Origin: Salinimicrobium sediminilitoris
GTDB lineage: Bacteria > Bacteroidota > Bacteroidia > Flavobacteriales > Flavobacteriaceae
NCBI RefSeq assembly: GCF_020866905.1
Contig: NZ_JAIVCC010000005.1
Location: forward strand, 794,088-858,087
DNA: 64,000 bases
Direction: 5' to 3'
The notes under the pieces are model-generated. The model was not told the origin of the DNA. It searched no databases and saw nothing but the letters and a program-made list of their open reading frames with translations. Shown here piece after piece: positions 42,891 to 51,202 of this stretch. The first letter of the stretch is position 1; the number at the start of each line of letters is the position of its first letter. Position numbers and translations under genes: made by a program.

Positions 42891-43260
42891 AAATAAAATT
42901 CTGGTAGTTGATGACGATTCGGGAATTGGTGAAATGCTAAAAACCCTTCTCGAGTTCTACGAATATGATGTCACTGTAACCGCAAAACCCGAAGAAACCG
43001 AAAAACTTATCATTGCCGAAAAGGTTGATTTGGTGCTTCTCGACATGCTCATCTCTGGCGTTAATGGTACAGACGTCTGCGCCCGTCTTAGAAACAATCC
43101 TCAAATGGAAAATATTCCGGTTCTAATGATGTCTGCCCTTCATGATGCCGGTACCAAATGCAGGGAGGCCGGGGCCAATGATTTTATTGCCAAACCTTTT
43201 GAAATGGATGAGCTGGTTAATAAAATAGGTGTTATCCTGGAATCCAAAGCGAAAAGTTAA
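42883..43260 (+). CDS. Single-domain response regulator
   Basis: A 125-residue CheY-like receiver domain with no output domain: acidic pocket D10-D12, phospho-acceptor D54 in LVLLDMLISG, switch S84, and K104 in FIAKPF. The ATG at 42883 overlaps the kinase stop (ATGAATAA), implying translational coupling. Output is probably through protein partners. The TAA is fused with the convergent phosphodiesterase stop (TTAA, 43257-43260). Confidence 0.95.
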   Translation: MNKNKILVVDDDSGIGEMLKTLLEFYEYDVTVTAKPEETEKLIIAEKVDLVLLDMLISGVNGTDVCARLRNNPQMENIPVLMMSALHDAGTKCREAGANDFIAKPFEMDELVNKIGVILESKAKS

Positions 43261-44171
43261 TTACCGGCTGTCTTTCTTAGGTTGACAATGTACTCGGGAT
43301 AATCGGTTATTATACCGTCAACACCTAAATTGATCATTTTTTTAATTTTATTTTTGCTGTTAATGGTCCAGGGGACAACTTTTATTCCTCTGGCCTGTAT
43401 TTCCTTTACCTGTTCTTTTGTTCTCAATTGCTTGTAGTAGGGTCCAATTGCATCGGGAGTGAAGTCAAGGCGGTTTAGTCCTTCTCTCCAGGGAGTTTCG
43501 TAGATAAGATAGGAAGTTTTTATATCAGGATACTTTTGCTTCAGGAGGTTGACGAAGTTTGCATCAAAAGATTTGATAATCACAACTTCCTCCATTTGAT
43601 GCTTGCTTACAATTTCCATAATTAATTCTGCAAATTCCCCGGGATGCGGTTGAAAGATGCCATAATCGGGAGGTCTTGATTTTGCCTCCAAGTAATAGGT
43701 GATAGGTTCGAGCCCCTCTTTTTTTCTAAAATTTTCCACTGCCTCAAATATTTCACTGAGAAGAGGCTTGTGAGCATTAGAACTTTGCTGTTGATTGCGA
43801 AATGTTGTGTTTTTGAGAGTGCCTGTTGGAAATTGCCTGATGCTATCATAGGTCATCCTGTACAGGTTATAGTTTTTTTGTTTTGAACGGCTAATCCTTT
43901 TTCCTTCTGGAGTAATAACCGTGGCAGCGGCCATATACGGTTCGTGAGAAACAACGACTTCTTTATCGGCAGAGATCACAAGGTCCATTTCTATTGCATC
44001 TACCCCAAGCGACACCGCGCTTATAAAGCCTTCAAGGGTATTCTCCGGGTACAAAGAAACATTTCCTCTGTGGCCAACTATTTCAAAACCGGGATGAAAA
44101 ATGACATTTTTGGAACTCACACAGGAAGAAATTAAAATTAAGCTAATAAACACCAGAAAAAGGTTTCTCAT
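43257..44171 (-). CDS. Glycerophosphodiester phosphodiesterase, lipoprotein
   Basis: A 304-residue GDPD-family protein. Lipobox ISSC (Cys17) indicates export and anchoring. The TIM-barrel active site is complete: GHRGN with PENTLEGF (His-Arg and Glu), AIEMDLVIS (Glu-x-Asp), VVSHEPYM (His-Glu), and the C-terminal VVPWTINSKNKIKKMINLGVDGIITDYPE. It would hydrolyse glycerophosphodiesters released from membrane lipids. A TATCTTTA box lies at 44190-44197 upstream. Confidence 0.95.
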   Translation of the reverse strand: MRNLFLVFISLILISSCVSSKNVIFHPGFEIVGHRGNVSLYPENTLEGFISAVSLGVDAIEMDLVISADKEVVVSHEPYMAAATVITPEGKRISRSKQKNYNLYRMTYDSIRQFPTGTLKNTTFRNQQQSSNAHKPLLSEIFEAVENFRKKEGLEPITYYLEAKSRPPDYGIFQPHPGEFAELIMEIVSKHQMEEVVIIKSFDANFVNLLKQKYPDIKTSYLIYETPWREGLNRLDFTPDAIGPYYKQLRTKEQVKEIQARGIKVVPWTINSKNKIKKMINLGVDGIITDYPEYIVNLRKTAGN

Positions 44172-44221
44172 TTTCCAATTAGTTCTATCTAAAGATATAG
44201 AAATGCCGCTTCAAAAACCAG

Positions 44222-44249
44222 AAAGCCGCCCCTGATTAGGAACGGCTTT
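44222..44249 (-). terminator. Terminator of the first acidic lipoprotein gene
   Basis: AAAGCCG (44222-44228) and CGGCTTT (44243-44249) with a nested CCT/AGG pair, 33 bases beyond the stop at 44283. The T tract on the minus strand is short. Confidence 0.55.
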
Positions 44250-44282
44250 AAAATATTTTTGTGAAACTTTTAGAGAAATATA

Positions 44283-44519
44283 CTATTCTATCTTTTCCTG
44301 CTCCACCTGGTCATCGGTCTCATGGATCTCTTCCTCGATCTCCTGTTCTACTTTCTCTGCACCCTTTTCTACTTCCCTGGCAGCACGTCGTGTACCGTCT
44401 TCAATGTCTTCACCTATTGCCTCTACAGCATCTTCTGTTTTTTCCTGGGTACTTTCCCTACAGGAGTAGGTTGTCAAGATGACTCCTGTAATCAATAAAC
44501 TCAAAAAAACTTTTTTCAT
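44283..44519 (-). CDS. Small acidic lipoprotein, paralogue 1
   Basis: A 78-residue protein: signal peptide with a TYSC lipobox (Cys20), then a mature region almost entirely Glu, Asp, Lys, Arg and Ala (EAIGEDIEDGTRRAAREVEKGAEK...), predicted as a charged helix or disordered. Shares MKK-FL-LL, TYSCRE(S/T)T and EQEIEEE-x-x-ETDD with the next gene, so they arose by tandem duplication. Function is unknown. Confidence 0.85.
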   Translation of the reverse strand: MKKVFLSLLITGVILTTYSCRESTQEKTEDAVEAIGEDIEDGTRRAAREVEKGAEKVEQEIEEEIHETDDQVEQEKIE

Positions 44520-44541
44520 AACTACTATTTTTTAAATGTAA

Positions 44542-44569
44542 AAAGCCATAAGAGTAAACTTATGGCTTT
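44542..44569 (-). terminator. Terminator of the second acidic lipoprotein gene
   Basis: Eleven-base perfect arms AAAGCCATAAG (44542-44552) and CTTATGGCTTT (44559-44569), lying between the two paralogues, so each appears to be transcribed on its own. Confidence 0.65.
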
Positions 44570-44591
44570 AAATTCTTCAAAAAAGAAGGAA

Positions 44592-44831
44592 CTACTGCAT
44601 GTCGTCAGTTTCGTTCATTTCTTCTTCAATTTCCTGCTCAGTTTCCTCACCAGCCTCTTCTATTTCATTTCCTGCTTCTTCAAGACCAGATTCAATGTCT
44701 TCTCCTGTTTCTTCAAGATCAGTTTCTACTTCTTCCATTTCAGTTTCTACATTTTCTTCAGTAGTCTCTCTACAAGAGTAAGTAGAAAGAGTAAATGCAG
44801 CTACAAGTAATCCTAAAAATAATTTTTTCAT
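44592..44831 (-). CDS. Small acidic lipoprotein, paralogue 2
   Basis: A 79-residue lipoprotein with a TYSC lipobox (Cys20) and an extremely acidic mature part, with Glu in nearly every second position and several EE(A/T)G(E/N) steps. I start it at 44831 (MKKLFLGLLVAAFTL), because the nine residues available before this Met have no role in a signal peptide. No function known; the pattern suggests a disordered polyanion at the membrane surface. Confidence 0.85.
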   Translation of the reverse strand: MKKLFLGLLVAAFTLSTYSCRETTEENVETEMEEVETDLEETGEDIESGLEEAGNEIEEAGEETEQEIEEEMNETDDMQ

Positions 44832-44933
44832 GTGAGTATGTTTAATTAGTTGAAACAAATTTAAACTATTTTTTATATATGCAAAGAAGTGTTTAAATAA
44901 ACTGCTGCAGCCTGAAGGAATAAGGTGAAGTAT

Positions 44934-46172
44934 TTATCGTTTTTTTAAGAAATATTCTGAAATCATTGGAGTTGCCCCTCTGTTTTTCCTGATATAAGCA
45001 GCTGAATTTGAGCCCATTCTTTCCCGGAAACTCTTATCACCAACGAGTTGAGTGAGTGCGGCCCCGGCTTCTTCACTACTTTTAACCGAAAGCAATCCTC
45101 CAGATCTTTCGAGTGCTCCTGCTTCGGGAAATTTTGAGTGGTTTTTCCCAATGATAACCGGTATTCCAAAAGCGGCAGGTTCTAAAACATTGTGCAGACC
45201 TGTTTCTCCGGCGGCACCTCCCACATACGCGATATTCGCATAACTATAAATCCTGGTAAGGAGCCCCACGTTATCAATAATTAGCACCTTATAATCCTTT
45301 AGCTGCTTACTGTCTTTCTCTGAATACAATAGTGAACTTACCTCAAGCTTATTTTGAAATGCTTCTATTTTTTCTTTCTTAATGGCATGTGGAGCAATAA
45401 TGAACCTGACTCCTGTCTTTGCTTCGTTGATGAAGTTGATTAGCAAATCCTCGTCTTCGGGCCATGTGCTGCCGGCAACGATACACAAATTATTATCTAC
45501 AAAATCCTCGACAAAACCTAAATGATTGTTCTGCTCCAGTTGTGCACTTACCCTGTCAAATCTCGTATCGCCGCTTACTTCAGAGTTTTTAAAGCCTATT
45601 CTATCTAAAAGCTCTTTTGAGTTTTGATTCTGAAGAAAAAAGTACTCAAACGCCTCAAGGTATTTTCTCATCCATTTTCCATAGGGCTTGAAAAACACCT
45701 GATCTTCCCTGAAAACTCCCGATATCAGTAAAGTCCTGGTCTTTCTTCTCCTAAGTTCTTCAAGGAAATTGGGCCAGAATTCATACTTTATGAAAAGAGC
45801 CCAATCGGGGTGAACAAGGTCAATGAACCTTGAGGCATTTTCTTTGGTGTCCAGAGGAAGGTAAGTTACCACATCTACCAGGGAAGTGCTTTTCCTTACT
45901 TCATAACCTGAAGGGGAGAAGAAGCTTAGCACGATTTTATGTTTGGGAAATATTTCCTTTACCTGCCCAATCATCGGCACGGCCTGTTCGTATTCCCCAA
46001 GGGATGCTGCATGAAACCATATGGTCCTGTCTGTAGGTGCAATTTCAGTAGCAAGATGCTCAAAAAGGTCCTTTCTTCCGTGGTTAAAAAGGCGGAGCTT
46101 TTCATTATATCTTCCCGCCAGGGGGAGTAACTTTTCAGCAGATTTAATGGCGAAATTGTAGAGAAAATGCAA
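44934..46172 (-). CDS. kdtA: 3-deoxy-D-manno-octulosonic acid transferase (GT30)
   Basis: KdtA adds Kdo to lipid A precursor, at the inner face of the inner membrane. Domains: an N-terminal hydrophobic anchor, acceptor-binding lobe with WFHAASLGEYEQAVPMI and FFSPSGYEV, and donor lobe with VAGSTWPEDEDLLINF, NVGLLTRIYSYANIAYVGGA and GLHNVLEPAAFGIPVIIGKNH. The start is probably TTG at 46172 (MHFLYNFAIKSAEKL): the ATG at 46292 would overlap the divergent gene start and add 40 unrelated residues. This gives 412 residues, the normal size. Confidence 0.93.
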   Translation of the reverse strand: MHFLYNFAIKSAEKLLPLAGRYNEKLRLFNHGRKDLFEHLATEIAPTDRTIWFHAASLGEYEQAVPMIGQVKEIFPKHKIVLSFFSPSGYEVRKSTSLVDVVTYLPLDTKENASRFIDLVHPDWALFIKYEFWPNFLEELRRRKTRTLLISGVFREDQVFFKPYGKWMRKYLEAFEYFFLQNQNSKELLDRIGFKNSEVSGDTRFDRVSAQLEQNNHLGFVEDFVDNNLCIVAGSTWPEDEDLLINFINEAKTGVRFIIAPHAIKKEKIEAFQNKLEVSSLLYSEKDSKQLKDYKVLIIDNVGLLTRIYSYANIAYVGGAAGETGLHNVLEPAAFGIPVIIGKNHSKFPEAGALERSGGLLSVKSSEEAGAALTQLVGDKSFRERMGSNSAAYIRKNRGATPMISEYFLKKR

Positions 46173-46256
46173 GACTGGTGGTTTGGGTGCTAAAATAATA
46201 AAATACCATTGGCAAAAGTGACATTCTTCGTATTTTCGTAGTCCTAACTTTATAAG

Positions 46257-47390
46257 ATGAAAAATATACAAATGGTTGACCTTAAGGGTCAATACGAAAA
46301 AATAAAAGATACTGTCAATAACTCTATTTTAGAAGTTCTCGATACCACTGCCTTTATTAATGGACCCGAAGTTCATGCTTTTCAAAAAGAATTGGAGACT
46401 TACCTGGATGTAAAACATGTGATCCCCTGCGCAAACGGTACAGATGCCTTACAAATAGCTATGATGGGATTGGGATTAAAACCAGGTGATGAGGTAATCA
46501 CTGCCGATTTTACTTTTGCGGCAACCGTGGAGGTAATTGCACTCCTTCAGTTAACCCCTGTCCTTGTAGATGTGGAACCCGATACTTTCAATATCGATCC
46601 CGAAGCCATTAAAAAGGCCATTACACCAAACACCAAGGCTATCGTTCCGGTGCACCTGTTCGGGCAGGCTGCAAACATGGATGCAATTATGGAAATTGCA
46701 AGGGAACACGATCTATATGTGATTGAGGATAATGCACAGGCCATTGGTTCTAATTACCATTTTAAGGACGGTAAAACCCAAAAAACCGGAGCAATTGGAC
46801 ATGCTGCGTCCACGTCATTTTTTCCTTCCAAAAACCTGGGTTGTTATGGAGATGGAGGCGCAATTTTTACTAATGATGATGATTTGGCCCATACCATAAG
46901 GGGAATTGTGAATCACGGGATGTATGAGCGCTACCACCATGATGTAGTGGGCGTGAATTCAAGGCTTGACAGCTTACAGGCCGCAGTTCTTAGAGCGAAA
47001 CTTCCACAGTTGGACGGGTATAATAAGGCCCGGCAAGAAGCTGCACAAAAATATAGCCGTGCCCTAAAAGGTGTAGAGGGTATAACCGTGCCTTATACCG
47101 AAGGTGCAGATGATACCCATGTTTATCATCAATACACTATCAAAGTGGCCAATGGGAAAAGAGATGGACTGGCTAAACACCTGGCAGAAAAAGGTATTCC
47201 TCATGGTATTTATTATCCAATCCCGCTCCATAGCCAAAAGGCATATAAGGATGAGCGTTATAATGAGGCCGATTTTCCTGTGACCAATCGCCTGGTAGAG
47301 GAGGTGATCTCCCTTCCAATGCACACCGAACTTGATGATGAACAAATTTCCTATATTACAAATACTATAACCGATTTTTTGACGAAATAA
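46257..47390 (+). CDS. DegT/DnrJ/EryC1/StrS sugar aminotransferase
   Basis: A 377-residue PLP enzyme that aminates nucleotide-linked keto sugars. Features: MVDLKGQYEKIKDTVNNSI at the start, GTDALQIAMMGLGLKPGDEVI, PVHLFGQAANMDAI, IEDNAQAIGS, and the PLP lysine in SFFPSKNLGCYGDGGAI (about 182-198). It is similar to WbpE/WlbC-type enzymes for lipopolysaccharide sugars. No other sugar-nucleotide genes are nearby except divergent kdtA, which fits envelope glycan synthesis. The following amidohydrolase starts 7 bases later. Confidence 0.93.
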   Translation: MKNIQMVDLKGQYEKIKDTVNNSILEVLDTTAFINGPEVHAFQKELETYLDVKHVIPCANGTDALQIAMMGLGLKPGDEVITADFTFAATVEVIALLQLTPVLVDVEPDTFNIDPEAIKKAITPNTKAIVPVHLFGQAANMDAIMEIAREHDLYVIEDNAQAIGSNYHFKDGKTQKTGAIGHAASTSFFPSKNLGCYGDGGAIFTNDDDLAHTIRGIVNHGMYERYHHDVVGVNSRLDSLQAAVLRAKLPQLDGYNKARQEAAQKYSRALKGVEGITVPYTEGADDTHVYHQYTIKVANGKRDGLAKHLAEKGIPHGIYYPIPLHSQKAYKDERYNEADFPVTNRLVEEVISLPMHTELDDEQISYITNTITDFLTK

Positions 47391-47397
47391 GTATTAT

Positions 47398-48678
47398 ATG
47401 AAATATCTTCTTTGGGCCTGCACTCTGCTGTTTACTTTTGTAGCTGCTGCACAGGACACTTACATTCACAGCGGAAAACTTTTGGATACTAAAACCGGAA
47501 AGGTCCTTAACGATCAGACAATTATTGTCTCGGAAAAAAAGATCAGGGAAATCAGGGATGGTTTTGTGCAACCGGCAAGAACTTCAGACAGTTTAATTGA
47601 TCTACGGAACATGTTCGTGCTTCCCGGGTTGACCGATATGCACGTGCACCTGGAGAGTGAAACCAATCCTTCGAAATACCTGCAGCGGTTTACTAATGAT
47701 CCTGCAGATGATGCTTTTAATTCTGTTGCTTTTGCCGAAACCACTCTCCTGGCGGGATTTACTACAGTGCGGGATTTGGGAGGCAGTGGAGTAAATATTT
47801 CGTTACGGGATGCCATTAATAAAGGCAAGGTGAAAGGTCCAAGAATCTTTACCTCGGGCAAGTCTCTTGCCACCACGGGAGGTCACGCCGATCCTTCAAA
47901 CGGGATGAACAGGGAATTTGCCGGAGACCCGGGGCCTGCAGAAGGTGTGGTGAACTCTGTTGAAGATGCAGCCAAAGCAGTGAGGCAACGTTATAAAAAT
48001 GGAGCCGATCTTATCAAGATCACAGCTACCGGCGGAGTATTAAGTGTCGCCAAAAGTAGTTCCAATCCGCAGTTCACCCTTGAAGAAATAAAAGCTATCG
48101 TAGATATTGCAAAAGATTATGGTTTTCATGTTGCAGCTCATGCTCATGGAGATGAAGGTATGCAGCGGGCAATAAAAGGAGGGGTTACTACTATTGAACA
48201 CGGCACCTTGATGAGTGACGCAACAATGGAGCTTATGAAAAAGCACGGTACTTATCTGGTCCCCACGATAACTGCAGGAAAAGAAGTGACCGAAAAAGCC
48301 AAAATAGAAAATTATTATCCGGAGTTAGTAGTACCAAAAGCTCGGGAAATTGGACCGCAAATTCAAAACACTTTCGGGAAAGCTTATAAAAAGGGAGTAA
48401 AGATCGCCTTTGGAACAGACGCCGGAGTTTTTGAACATGGCAAAAATGGGAAAGAGTTTGGTTATATGGTGGAGGCAGGGATGCCGGCACTTGAAGCCAT
48501 TCAGTCGGCCACCATTGTTCCTGCACAAATTTTGAAGATGGAAAAAGAATTAGGACAACTGGCACCCGGTTTCTTTGCCGATATTATTGCAGTAAAGGAA
48601 GATCCCATCCGCAATATAAAAACTTTGGAAGACGTGCAGTTTGTAATGAAAGAAGGTAAGGTTTACAAGCATAAATAA
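47398..48678 (+). CDS. Amidohydrolase-family metal-dependent hydrolase, exported
   Basis: A 426-residue protein with a signal peptide (about 1-19, ending AAA). Amidohydrolase core: LPGLTDMHVHLESE (H-x-H), LIKITATGG (carbamylated Lys), HAHGDEGM and IEHGT histidines, and GTDAGV aspartate. It resembles imidazolonepropionase-like and Xaa-Pro dipeptidase-like exported hydrolases. Substrate unknown; a periplasmic peptidase role is plausible. It sits 7 bases after the aminotransferase, so cotranscription is likely, though functional linkage is unclear. Confidence 0.93.
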   Translation: MKYLLWACTLLFTFVAAAQDTYIHSGKLLDTKTGKVLNDQTIIVSEKKIREIRDGFVQPARTSDSLIDLRNMFVLPGLTDMHVHLESETNPSKYLQRFTNDPADDAFNSVAFAETTLLAGFTTVRDLGGSGVNISLRDAINKGKVKGPRIFTSGKSLATTGGHADPSNGMNREFAGDPGPAEGVVNSVEDAAKAVRQRYKNGADLIKITATGGVLSVAKSSSNPQFTLEEIKAIVDIAKDYGFHVAAHAHGDEGMQRAIKGGVTTIEHGTLMSDATMELMKKHGTYLVPTITAGKEVTEKAKIENYYPELVVPKAREIGPQIQNTFGKAYKKGVKIAFGTDAGVFEHGKNGKEFGYMVEAGMPALEAIQSATIVPAQILKMEKELGQLAPGFFADIIAVKEDPIRNIKTLEDVQFVMKEGKVYKHK

Positions 48679-48701
48679 TATCCTGCTAAACATGAAAGGC
48701 T

Positions 48702-48730
48702 AAAAAGCCGGAGATTTTCTCCGGCTTTTT
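48702..48730. terminator. Bidirectional intrinsic terminator
   Basis: A perfect hairpin AAAAAGCCGGAGA / TCTCCGGCTTTTT with A and T runs on both sides, between the convergent amidohydrolase and fabD genes. It can serve both. Confidence 0.85.
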
Positions 48731-48754
48731 ACTTATTGCCCCAGCCCTTGTTCA

Positions 48755-48784
48755 GACTCTTGACTCTTGACACTCTTGACTCTA
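48755..48784 (-). repeat. Degenerate heptamer array D
   Basis: Plus-strand units GACTCTT, GACTCTT, GACACTCTT (two-base insertion) and GACTCTA, ending 4 bases from the fabD stop. In fabD sense it reads as TAGAGTC followed by AAGAGTC-like units. Confidence 0.65.
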
Positions 48785-48788
48785 ATAT

Positions 48789-49670
48789 TTAAAATTCTGC
48801 AGAACGCACCTGCACACTTCTGTCTATCTTCTTTACCAATCCCTGAAGCACTTTTCCCGGGCCTACTTCAATAAATTCAGTAGCACCATCTTTGATCATG
48901 TTTTGAACACTTTGGGTCCATTTTACCGGCGCAGTCAATTGAAAGATCAGGTTTTTCTTTATTTCAGAAGGAGCTGTAACGGCAAAAGTGGATACGTTTT
49001 GATATATGGGGCAGGAAGGGGTTTTAAAATCGGTTTCTTTAATTGCGGCTGCCAGCTCTTCCCTTGCAGGTTCCATTAAGGGAGAGTGAAAAGCACCTCC
49101 CACGGGAAGGATCATGGCTCTTCTTGCACCTCTTTCTTTTAATTCTTCGCAGGCTTTCTCCACAGCTAAAAGATCCCCGGAAATTACCAGTTGTCCCGGG
49201 CAATTATAGTTAGCAGCCACAACTGTACCTTTAATATCGGCACAAATGGCTTCTACCAGATGATCTTCAAGTCCTAAAACTGCAGCCATGGTAGACTCTT
49301 CCAGTTCACAGGCTTTTTGCATGGCCAAAGCTCTTTTAGAAACTAATTTCAATGCATCTTCAAATTGTAAAGTTCCGTTGGCAACAAGGGCCGAAAATTC
49401 CCCCAAGGAATGGCCTGCAACCATATCGGGCTTAAAGGAATCTCCCAATACTTTGGATAAAATAACCGAATGGAGAAAAATTGCCGGTTGAGTTACCTTT
49501 GTTTGCTTAAGGTCTTCGTCGGTTCCTTCAAACATGATCTTCGTGATTGAGAACCCTAAAATATTATTGGCTTTTTCGAAAAGTTCTTTTGCAAGAGGGG
49601 ATTTCTCATAGAGATCCTGTCCCATTCCTGTGAATTGTGCTCCCTGGCCTGGAAATATATATGCTTTCAT
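48789..49670 (-). CDS. fabD: Malonyl-CoA:ACP transacylase
   Basis: FabD loads malonyl groups on acyl carrier protein for fatty acid synthesis. The 293-residue length is normal. Motifs: FPGQGAQFTGMGQDLY at the start, nucleophile serine in VAGHSLGEFSAL (about 88-96), QKACELEESTMAAVLGL, and the catalytic histidine in VGGAFHSPLM (about 197). A TAATTTTG box lies 20-27 bases upstream on the minus strand (49690-49697). Other fab genes are not adjacent. Confidence 0.97.
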   Translation of the reverse strand: MKAYIFPGQGAQFTGMGQDLYEKSPLAKELFEKANNILGFSITKIMFEGTDEDLKQTKVTQPAIFLHSVILSKVLGDSFKPDMVAGHSLGEFSALVANGTLQFEDALKLVSKRALAMQKACELEESTMAAVLGLEDHLVEAICADIKGTVVAANYNCPGQLVISGDLLAVEKACEELKERGARRAMILPVGGAFHSPLMEPAREELAAAIKETDFKTPSCPIYQNVSTFAVTAPSEIKKNLIFQLTAPVKWTQSVQNMIKDGATEFIEVGPGKVLQGLVKKIDRSVQVRSAEF

Positions 49671-49708
49671 ATCATTGGTGATTAGTCTGCAAAATTAGTA
49701 AAATAAAA

Positions 49709-49737
49709 AAATCCTTACAGCGGGACTGTAAGGATTT
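49709..49737 (-). terminator. Terminator of the PPOX-family gene
   Basis: Twelve-base perfect arms AAATCCTTACAG and CTGTAAGGATTT with a five-base loop, followed on the minus strand by a T-rich run. It lies between the stop at 49755 and the fabD promoter region. Confidence 0.8.
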
Positions 49738-49754
49738 GTCTTATGAAGCTGGTT

Positions 49755-50255
49755 CTAAAGGTTTAATTTTCCTTTTTCGCCAATATCTTTATTGTCACCT
49801 GTAAGGGCACCAACTCCCATTTTAAAGAGGGTAACATACTTATTGGTCTTCGTGTCCCAGTAATATGCCTCTGCAGGAGTAATTTTTATCGCGGTTAAGT
49901 TAGGATCGTCGGGCCCGTCAAACCAGTTGTCGGTTCTGGGGTTGTATAGATCCTCGAGTACTGCCCTGTCTTTGGTGATCTCTGCCTTTCCATAAAGGCT
50001 CATAAATTCCATATCGTCGGGATCACTGTAGAGCAGGTGAACATCGGGATTTGTCTTTAAATTCTGGTTGTGTTCACTATTGCCCATGCTAATAAACCAG
50101 ATATTTCCTTTTTCGTCTACCTTTTTTGTACTCATGGGAATGGCATTGATCGGCTTCTTTTCAAGCCCGGTAACCATCATGGCTACTTTTATGTCGTCTA
50201 CCATTTCTTTTAGCTTTTCCCACGATTTCTCTTTATTTAAATTCTCTGTGCTCAT
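49755..50255 (-). CDS. Pyridoxamine 5'-phosphate oxidase-like general stress protein
   Basis: A 166-residue split-barrel flavin-binding protein of the PNPOx-like stress family. It has WEKLKEMVDDIKVAMMVTG at the start, NIWFISMGNSEHNQNLKTNPDVHLLYSD in the middle, and an aspartate-rich end (DNWFDGPDDPNLTAIKITP) shared with the family, including AYYWDT. It probably binds FMN or F420-like cofactors; the reaction is unknown. Single gene with own terminator. Confidence 0.92.
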   Translation of the reverse strand: MSTENLNKEKSWEKLKEMVDDIKVAMMVTGLEKKPINAIPMSTKKVDEKGNIWFISMGNSEHNQNLKTNPDVHLLYSDPDDMEFMSLYGKAEITKDRAVLEDLYNPRTDNWFDGPDDPNLTAIKITPAEAYYWDTKTNKYVTLFKMGVGALTGDNKDIGEKGKLNL

Positions 50256-50347
50256 ATCTTTTTTTATGTTTATCCATTTAAATATAAAGGAATTAGGGAG
50301 GGATGTCCTCTAAAGAACTGCTAAAAGAACAGCGAAGCCTGTTAAGA

Positions 50348-51202
50348 TTATGAAAAGCGGCGGATTATTCCTTTTACCTGCGGAAGATAACTGCTGCCAA
50401 ATATATTAAGGTGGACCAGGAGGTAATACAGCTGCCACAAAGGAATTCGCTCTTCCCATCCCTGCTGAAGCGGAAAATGTGCGTGATAAACCTCGAATAC
50501 TTCCGAAGGAAATCCTCCAAAAAGCTTCATCATTGCCAGGTCCATTTCTCGTGGGCCATAACATACAGCAGGATCAATGAGGCAAGGCAAACCTTCTTCG
50601 TTTGTAATATAATTGCCGCTCCAGAGGTCTCCGTGTAGCAGGGCAGGGGCTTCTTCGGTAATTTCTTCTGAAATATTCTGATAAAATCCTGAAAGGTCGC
50701 CCAGCGAAAATCCTCTTTCTGAAGCCATTTTTACCTGTGGCTCCAACCGTTGGCTTATAAAGAAATCGGCTGTAGATTTTCGTTTTTCGTTATACTGGGG
50801 AAGGCTGCCAATGTAGTTTGGCCCGGAAAAACCGAATTCTTTTGCCGATGCTTTGTGAAGTTCGGAAAGCTGCTCCCCAAATACCTCCCAAAAATGGTTT
50901 TTTTGACCCCCTTCTTTTTTGTGTTCCAAAAGCAGGTAAGCCATGTCCTCTATTTCTCCCAAACCCAAAACAGCCGGCACATCAAAAGCTTCAGCTTTTT
51001 TCAGGGCTTCAAGTCCTTGCTTTTCGGCAGCAAACATATTGGGGAATTTTCCCGCAGAATTTATCTTGATGACCTTTTTTCCTTCCGAAGTATCAAGAAG
51101 ATAAACCGCATTAATACTGCCTCCCGAAAGGGAAGTGACCTTGTTTAATTCAAAGCCCTCCCGGTTCGCCAGTTCCTTTATAACCTGTTGATCATTCGGC
51201 AC
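50348..51202 (-). CDS. Fructosamine kinase family protein
   Basis: A kinase-like protein of 284 residues from the GTG at 51202, related to fructosamine/ketosamine-3-kinase and aminoglycoside phosphotransferases: VTSLSGGSINAVYLLDT (nucleotide loop), catalytic LLHGDLWSGNYI, and LIDPAVCYGPREMDLAM. Such enzymes phosphorylate glycated amines so that they decompose (protein deglycation). The ATG at 51244 would overlap folA by 53 bases and give 298 residues; the GTG start overlaps only 11 bases and fits the family length, so I prefer it with moderate certainty. Confidence 0.88.
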   Translation of the reverse strand: MPNDQQVIKELANREGFELNKVTSLSGGSINAVYLLDTSEGKKVIKINSAGKFPNMFAAEKQGLEALKKAEAFDVPAVLGLGEIEDMAYLLLEHKKEGGQKNHFWEVFGEQLSELHKASAKEFGFSGPNYIGSLPQYNEKRKSTADFFISQRLEPQVKMASERGFSLGDLSGFYQNISEEITEEAPALLHGDLWSGNYITNEEGLPCLIDPAVCYGPREMDLAMMKLFGGFPSEVFEVYHAHFPLQQGWEERIPLWQLYYLLVHLNIFGSSYLPQVKGIIRRFS

